DNA from: CALMRE01 sp964412895
Lineage (GTDB): Bacteria; UBP6; UBA1177; JAKLFG01
Assembly (NCBI GenBank): GCA_964412895.1
Contig: CAYPQK010000126.1
Span: forward strand, 1 to 6,170
Reading direction: 5' to 3'
DNA: 6,170 nucleotides
The position numbers were made by a program, and so were the translations under genes. Below the pieces are notes generated by a model. The model was given only the letters and a program-made list of their open reading frames with translations. It had not been told where the DNA came from and did no database searches. Below, piece after piece: positions 1-4,457 of this stretch; the stretch's first letter is position 1; every line of letters starts with the position of its first letter.

Positions 1-2
1 AC

Positions 3-1166
3 TTGCGCCGCCTTTCCCCGGGTATCCTCCTCATCGGTTCCATGCCGAGCAGCACGGAAGATGTCTTCTATGTGATACTGCGCTACAACTGGGACACTCA
101 CGAACTGCGCGACCTTGATTTCAGCACCTACATCCAGAAGGCCGATGTGCTGATCTTCGTCGATCTTTCGGGTTCGATGGCCGAAGAACACGCGAACCTC
201 AAGGACGGCATCAAGAATGTCATCATCGACGGCATCACCGCCAGCATCCCCGACACCGGCTTCGGACTGGTGAAATTCGGCACGATAGAGGATCAGGTCT
301 ATCAGATGACCCAGATCATCACGACCGACGCCAACCTCGTGCGGACGGCCGTCGACACCATCTCCTCCTGCGACGGCAGTTACGAATTCCATACCGAGGC
401 GCTCTATCAGGCGGCCAGCGGCGAAGGGAACCCGAACGCGATAAGCCTGCCGACCGGCGTGACCTGGGGCACCTCCCCCGAGGACCACTGGCTCAACATC
501 CCGCCCGCCAACTGCGGCGGCGAATCGTACGGCGGCGCCTGCTTCCGGCCGCACGCCATGCCGATATTCCTGATGTGTTCCGACGAATCGTTCAATATGG
601 ACGATTTCAGTTTTTACACCACGCCGCACAAACATCCCGAGGCGGTCGCCGCGATGAACACGATACAGGCGAAGTTCATCGGGGTCGATTCGGGCGACGC
701 GACCGACGACTTCAACATCATCTCGGGCGGCACCGCGTCGGTCGACGGGAACGGCAATCCCTTCAACTACACGATAAACGCCGACGGCACCGGCTTATCA
801 CAGCAGATCGTCGATGCCGTTATCGCGCTGACCAAAGGGATCAAGATAGATGTCACCACCGCCACCGAGGCGCCCGAACACTCCATCTGCAACGGACAGA
901 GCGCCACCAACTTCATCAAGGCGATAACGCCCAAAGCGGCCGATCCGGCCGACGGTGCCGAGGGGATGGACACCACCACTTTCCTCAAGGTCAAACCGGG
1001 GACCACCGTCACCTTCGAGGTCGACTTCCACAACGATTTCTGCGAACCGGCCGGCGCGCAGACGCAGGTCTTCACCGCCCAGATAGATGTTCTCGGTCAG
1101 GGGGCCTTCCTCGACAAACGCGAGGTCCTTATCATCGTGCCGGGAAAAGCGATCGAGTCGCTCTAG
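3..1166 (+). CDS. VWA-domain protein, probably extracytoplasmic (5' partial)
   Basis: The reading frame is open at the left edge, so the TTG at 3 is the edge of the visible frame rather than a trusted start; an ATG at 42 has no Shine-Dalgarno. The frame ends at TAG 1164-1166 with 387 visible residues. After a short beta-rich lead-in (about 21-47), a von Willebrand factor A domain begins, with hydrophobic strand VLIFVDLSGSM and metal-ion (MIDAS) motif DLSGS at residues 54-58. FGLVKFG (87-93) and IFLMCSDES (188-196) fit further VWA core strands. A Cys/Gly-rich insertion lies at about 140-185. Beyond about 280 there is a separate C-terminal module, with VKPGTTVTFEVDFHND at 330-345 and a final strand VLIIVP, which looks like a beta-sandwich. 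Seven scattered cysteines suggest an oxidising, extracytoplasmic location (inference). VWA domains of this kind usually mediate metal-dependent protein binding; the partner is unknown. It converges on aspS. Confidence 0.85.
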   Translation: MRRLSPGILLIGSMPSSTEDVFYVILRYNWDTHELRDLDFSTYIQKADVLIFVDLSGSMAEEHANLKDGIKNVIIDGITASIPDTGFGLVKFGTIEDQVYQMTQIITTDANLVRTAVDTISSCDGSYEFHTEALYQAASGEGNPNAISLPTGVTWGTSPEDHWLNIPPANCGGESYGGACFRPHAMPIFLMCSDESFNMDDFSFYTTPHKHPEAVAAMNTIQAKFIGVDSGDATDDFNIISGGTASVDGNGNPFNYTINADGTGLSQQIVDAVIALTKGIKIDVTTATEAPEHSICNGQSATNFIKAITPKAADPADGAEGMDTTTFLKVKPGTTVTFEVDFHNDFCEPAGAQTQVFTAQIDVLGQGAFLDKREVLIIVPGKAIESL

Positions 1167-1185
1167 AAGATATCCTTACCGATCA

Positions 1186-2916
1186 TCAGCCGACCGGCTT
1201 GATGGCCAGTTCGTCGAGCTGTTTTTGAGAGACGCCCGAGGGGCTTCCGGTCATGAGGCAGGACGCGCTCGTCGTCTTGGGGAAGGCGATGACCGAACGG
1301 ATATTGTCGATGCCCAAGAGTATCATCACCAGCCGGTCGAACCCGAAGGCGATGCCGCCGTGCGGCGGGGCGCCGAGTTCGAGCGCTTCAAGGAGGAATC
1401 CGAACTTCTCCTGCGCCTCTTTGGGTTCAATACCGAGCAGTTTGAAGACCTCGGCCTGTTTGGCGGTGTTGTGGATACGGATGGAACCGCCGCCCACTTC
1501 ATAGCCATTGATCACCATATCGTAGGCGCGGCTCGAGACATTGGCCATATCGCCCTTCTGCGCCGTCTCAAGGTCGAAATCGGTGAAGGGATGGTGCGTC
1601 GCGACCCATTTCCCCTCCTCTTCGCTGTGTTCGAACGCGGGAAATTCGGTGACCCAGAGAAAAGCGAAGCCGTTCTTGTCGTACAGGGTGAATTCGGTCG
1701 CCAGACGCCGCCGCAGGTTGCCGAGCGCTGTCAGCACTATGCGCGTCTCGTCGGCGACGAGGAACATCACCGCGCCGTCGGGAATGAGCGACGAAAGTTT
1801 TTCCAGCTCGGCGGGCGAGAAGAACTTGAGGAGCGGGCTGTCGAGCGCGCCGCCCTCCTTCTTTACCCACGCCAGACCCTTCGCGCCGTCGCCCTGCACA
1901 TCCTTCTCCATCGCCTTGATGCGGTTCTTGGAGAGTTCGGCCCCTTTCCCTTCAAGCACGATGGCGCAGATGCTCTTCGCCGGGTCCTCGGCCGCCCCCT
2001 TGAAGGCGTTGAAGCCGGAGACACGGAAGGTGTCGCGCATATCGATGAACTCGAGTCCGTAGCGGGTGTCGGGCTTGTCGGAGCCGTAGCGGGCCATCGC
2101 CTCGCGGTAGGGCATCCGCTTGAAGGGACGCGGGATGTCGATCCCTTTCACCACTTTGAAGAGATGGGCGATGAGCCCCTCCGACATCGTCATGATGTCC
2201 TCTTCGGCGACGAACGACATCTCGATGTCTATCTGGGTGAATTCGGGCTGGCGGTCGGCGCGCAGATCCTCGTCACGGAAACATTTCGCCATCTGATAGT
2301 ACCGGTCGAGTCCGCCGATCATCGATATCTGCTTGAACGACTGCGGCGACTGCGGCAGAGAATAGAACAGACCGTGATGGATGCGGCTGGGGACGAGATA
2401 TTCCTTGGCTCCCTCGGGGGTCGACTTGCCGAGTATGGGGGTCTCCAGTTCGACGAAATCGTGAGCGTCCATGTAGTCGCGCACCGCCTTGGCCATCTTC
2501 GAACGGGCCACCAGCGTACCGAGCAGTTCCGATTTGCGGATGTCGAGGTAACGGTACTTGAGTTTCAGCGTATCGGCCGCCTCTTTGCGGTGATCGTAGG
2601 GGAGCGGCTTACTCGGGTTGAGGAGCGTGAGCGACGACACCTTCACCTCTATCGCACCGGTCTCATACTTGTCGGTGCGGTTGTCACCGCGGTCGCGAAC
2701 GAAACCTTCGACCGTCACGACATCTTCGAGCGAGAGCTTTTTCGCCTCTTCGACCAGCAAAGGATCTTCGAACACCACTTGTGTCTGGCCGTAGCGGTCC
2801 CAGATCATGCAGAAGACGAAGGGACCGAATTCGCGCTTCGATACGACCCAGCCTGCAAGGGTCGCGCCCGTTCCGGCATGGGCCAGTCTCAACTCACCGC
2901 AGGTATGCGTTCTCAT
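1186..2916 (-). CDS. aspS: Aspartyl-tRNA synthetase, bacterial class IIb type
   Basis: This enzyme charges tRNA-Asp with aspartate in the cytoplasm using ATP. The 576 residues are close to the usual bacterial length of about 590, and the N-terminus MRTHTCGELR is typical. An OB-fold anticodon-binding domain fills about 1-100. The class II catalytic core follows: motif 1 region about 143-161 (ETP at 158-160), QSPQ at 189-192, motif 2 with FRDED at 213-217 and QPEFTQID at 223-230, the bacterial GAD insertion roughly 280-420, the YDMVINGYEVGGGS block at 465-478, and motif 3 GFDRL at 525-529 carrying the ATP-binding Arg. All core motifs look intact, so the gene should be functional. ATG 2914-2916 is preceded by GGAGG (2925-2929) with 8 nt spacing, which supports the start; the stop is TGA at 1186-1188. 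It lies 48 nt behind the 241-aa secreted-protein gene. The OB fold has unusual residues (see findings). Confidence 0.97.
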   Translation of the reverse strand: MRTHTCGELRLAHAGTGATLAGWVVSKREFGPFVFCMIWDRYGQTQVVFEDPLLVEEAKKLSLEDVVTVEGFVRDRGDNRTDKYETGAIEVKVSSLTLLNPSKPLPYDHRKEAADTLKLKYRYLDIRKSELLGTLVARSKMAKAVRDYMDAHDFVELETPILGKSTPEGAKEYLVPSRIHHGLFYSLPQSPQSFKQISMIGGLDRYYQMAKCFRDEDLRADRQPEFTQIDIEMSFVAEEDIMTMSEGLIAHLFKVVKGIDIPRPFKRMPYREAMARYGSDKPDTRYGLEFIDMRDTFRVSGFNAFKGAAEDPAKSICAIVLEGKGAELSKNRIKAMEKDVQGDGAKGLAWVKKEGGALDSPLLKFFSPAELEKLSSLIPDGAVMFLVADETRIVLTALGNLRRRLATEFTLYDKNGFAFLWVTEFPAFEHSEEEGKWVATHHPFTDFDLETAQKGDMANVSSRAYDMVINGYEVGGGSIRIHNTAKQAEVFKLLGIEPKEAQEKFGFLLEALELGAPPHGGIAFGFDRLVMILLGIDNIRSVIAFPKTTSASCLMTGSPSGVSQKQLDELAIKPVG

Positions 2917-2964
2917 ACGAAAAACCTCCGCAATGAAGGGAAAAGATGTTTCCTGACCGATATG

Positions 2965-3690
2965 CTACTTCTTGGCCGGGACCGGCGCCGCAACGATGGT
3001 CTTGTCGATGTAATCCTTCGGCACCGTCAGGAGCGCCGGGACAAGAGCGAACTTGACCACCTCGGTCATCGTCTGGTCTATCTTCGGCAGTTTCTTGTTG
3101 ATCGGTATCTTCACCATGCGGACGATCATCCCCTCGGCCGCCGCCTGATCCTTGATCTTCTCGTCGAGCGCCCGGTATTTCACCAGCGTCTCGGGCAGGA
3201 GCGCGGCGTATTTCTTGCGGAATTCGAGCACCGGGCTGGTCTTGAGTTCGGGGGCGACCCATATCTCCTGATAGTCCTTGCCGTCGACCTTGACGACATA
3301 GTGGACGGTGTTCCAGGCGCCGACCAGTTCGGTCCCCTTCTTCTCGAAGACCATCTTCGGCTCAAGCTTCTGGGGGTTGACATAGCCGCCGTTCCGGAGG
3401 CCGTTCGCGATCCCTTCGGCGAACTTGATATAGTCGGAAAGCTTCGAGACCTGATAGCTCTTCTGGAAGTGGTTGATGATCGTTATCTTGTCGTTGGCGA
3501 TGTCGATGATCGTCTCGGTGCTGCCGGTATCGGCCTGATTGACCACCTTGATGTACTGTTCGTTGAAGTAGGAGTGTTTGAGCACACGGCTCCCGTTGAC
3601 CGACACTTCTTCGGTCACCTTCCAGCCATCCTCGGCCGCCATGAGCAGAGCCGTCGCGCACAGCGCGATCAGAAACGCCAATTTACGCAT
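2965..3690 (-). CDS. Secreted DUF4412-like protein with signal peptide
   Basis: A 241-residue protein with a classic Sec signal peptide: MRKL, then hydrophobic AFLIALCATALLM, with probable cleavage after MAA near residue 19. There is no lipobox, so a soluble periplasmic or secreted product is expected. The body resembles DUF4412/LolA-like beta proteins: a strand-turn-strand block ETIIDIANDKITIINHFQKSY (59-79), a middle block where such proteins describe cofactor-free substrate-like strands (GAWNTVHYVVKVDGKDYQEI, 124-143) followed by WVAPEL (144-149), and a final VPKDYID (223-229). The family match is from pattern recognition only and its biochemical role is not established. A Lys/Ala/Pro tail ends the protein. 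Start ATG 3688-3690 has a perfect AGGAGG (3697-3702) with 6 nt spacing; the stop is TAG 2965-2967. A sigma70-like promoter (3723-3750) lies just upstream, so this gene and aspS may form a sub-operon. Confidence 0.8.
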   Translation of the reverse strand: MRKLAFLIALCATALLMAAEDGWKVTEEVSVNGSRVLKHSYFNEQYIKVVNQADTGSTETIIDIANDKITIINHFQKSYQVSKLSDYIKFAEGIANGLRNGGYVNPQKLEPKMVFEKKGTELVGAWNTVHYVVKVDGKDYQEIWVAPELKTSPVLEFRKKYAALLPETLVKYRALDEKIKDQAAAEGMIVRMVKIPINKKLPKIDQTMTEVVKFALVPALLTVPKDYIDKTIVAAPVPAKK

Positions 3691-3722
3691 ATCGTTCCTC
3701 CTGTGGTTCCATCACGAGGTGC

Positions 3723-3750
3723 ATTCTACCGTGTCGCCGTTATTTCTCAA
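3723..3750 (-). promoter_or_regulatory. Predicted sigma70-type promoter upstream of the DUF4412-like gene
   Basis: On the minus strand, TTGAGA (3745-3750) and TAGAAT (3723-3728) are separated by 16 nt. Each matches the consensus hexamer at five of six positions. The -35 hexamer overlaps the last codons of the 235-aa gene just before its TAA stop. A transcript would start near 3715 and leave a leader of about 25 nt carrying the AGGAGG site. It would allow the 241-aa gene and aspS to be expressed independently of the upstream genes. This is inferred from sequence alone, and chance matches of this quality do occur. Confidence 0.45.
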
Positions 3751-4447
3751 TAAATTTCTGGAGATTTTTCTCACTGCGCCCGAAGATGACCGTCCGTTCG
3801 GCCGCCGGCAGTTTAGTGTCGCCCCCCTCATCGAGATTGATCAGCCGGATACCGTACTTCACGAAATGGATGCCGCCCGCCACGCCGAACGGGTCGTCCA
3901 GATCGCGCTCGTCAAGTACCGTCAGAAGCGTCGCGGTCTCGGCCGCTTGCTTGCCGCGGGTCATGATGAACTGCGTCCGTTCCTTTTCCACCTTGCGTTC
4001 GATGACGGTGATGTTGGCGACCGGCAGTGCGCCGAGCGTGTCGGTGGGCTTGAACTTAAGATGGACGATGGTCACATTGTAGTCGAAGAATTCGAGCGTC
4101 TCCTTGAGGCGCAACGCCTCCATCTGGTCGAGCCCGCCGCGGATGAAAATGATCGGATTCCTGCCGCCGAGCGTCGGGATGATCTCCCGTAGCCACTTCG
4201 CCTGCGACTGATCGAAGAGAAATGCGACCTGCATTCCCTTCTTGATCCCCGAGTCTATCAGGTAACGCGGCGTCTTCGGGTCGATATAGAGGTACTGCGT
4301 GCCGACGGGCGGCAACGCCTTTTCCTGCATCGCGATGGCCGGTTCTCGCGGCGGTTCGCTCTTCTTTGCCTTTTTCGGTCCCGCCGCAAGAGGCGCCGAC
4401 AGCAGAGCAAGACACAGAAGCGTCAGTAACGGGCGAAAGAAGGGCAT
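3740..4447 (-). CDS. Secreted hypothetical protein (orphan), signal peptide
   Basis: I do not recognise this 235-residue protein with confidence. It starts with a Sec-type signal: MPFFRP, then hydrophobic LLTLLCLALLSAPLAA, with likely cleavage near 22. Cys12 lies inside the hydrophobic core without a lipobox, so it is probably not a lipoprotein. A Lys/Pro-rich tether (about 24-48) follows. The mature part looks alpha/beta: strand GMQVAFLFD (71-79), helix SQAKWLREIIPTL, strand NPIIFIRGG (97-105), helix MEALRLKETLEFF, strand YNVTIVHLKF, then a second half with ITVIERKVEKERTQFIMTRGK and a closing RTVIFGR. The order of a helix followed by a buried IIFIRGG strand is loosely reminiscent of periplasmic thioredoxin-like TrbC-type proteins, but there is no CxxC and mature cysteines are absent, so this is only a suggestion. 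Start ATG 4445-4447; stop TAA 3740-3742. Its start lies 10 nt after the stop of the Cys-rich gene, which argues for co-translation. Confidence 0.78.
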   Translation of the reverse strand: MPFFRPLLTLLCLALLSAPLAAGPKKAKKSEPPREPAIAMQEKALPPVGTQYLYIDPKTPRYLIDSGIKKGMQVAFLFDQSQAKWLREIIPTLGGRNPIIFIRGGLDQMEALRLKETLEFFDYNVTIVHLKFKPTDTLGALPVANITVIERKVEKERTQFIMTRGKQAAETATLLTVLDERDLDDPFGVAGGIHFVKYGIRLINLDEGGDTKLPAAERTVIFGRSEKNLQKFIEK

Positions 4448-4450
4448 TGT

Positions 4451-4456
4451 CCCTCC
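4451..4456 (-). promoter_or_regulatory. Short-spaced ribosome-binding site in the 10-nt gap
   Basis: The minus strand reads TAG CGGAGGGACA ATG across the gene junction. GGAGGG directly follows the stop codon of the Cys-rich gene and lies only 3 nt before the ATG at 4445-4447, closer than the 6-8 nt seen at the two downstream genes. The arrangement suits a ribosome terminating on the upstream gene and re-initiating here, i.e. translational coupling (inference). It also supports the ATG choice, because the next in-frame ATG would remove the signal peptide. Confidence 0.65.
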
Positions 4457-4457
4457 G

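Noticed and set aside
1190..1201. Short inverted repeat AGCCG-AC-CGGCT as a terminator
   Set aside because: The loop is only 2 nt, there is no T tract, and it lies inside the last codons of aspS.
575..1228. A 217-codon + strand frame inside the VWA gene
   Set aside because: The product is dominated by Arg, His and Gln runs typical of a shifted frame, and the overlapping frame has clear VWA homology.
1087..3753. An 888-codon open frame on the + strand, antisense to aspS and the DUF4412-like gene
   Set aside because: It is the reverse complement of well-supported genes. Its product is Arg/His/Asp/Leu-rich and low in recognisable motifs, as expected from antisense of GC-rich codons, and it overlaps a certain aspS.
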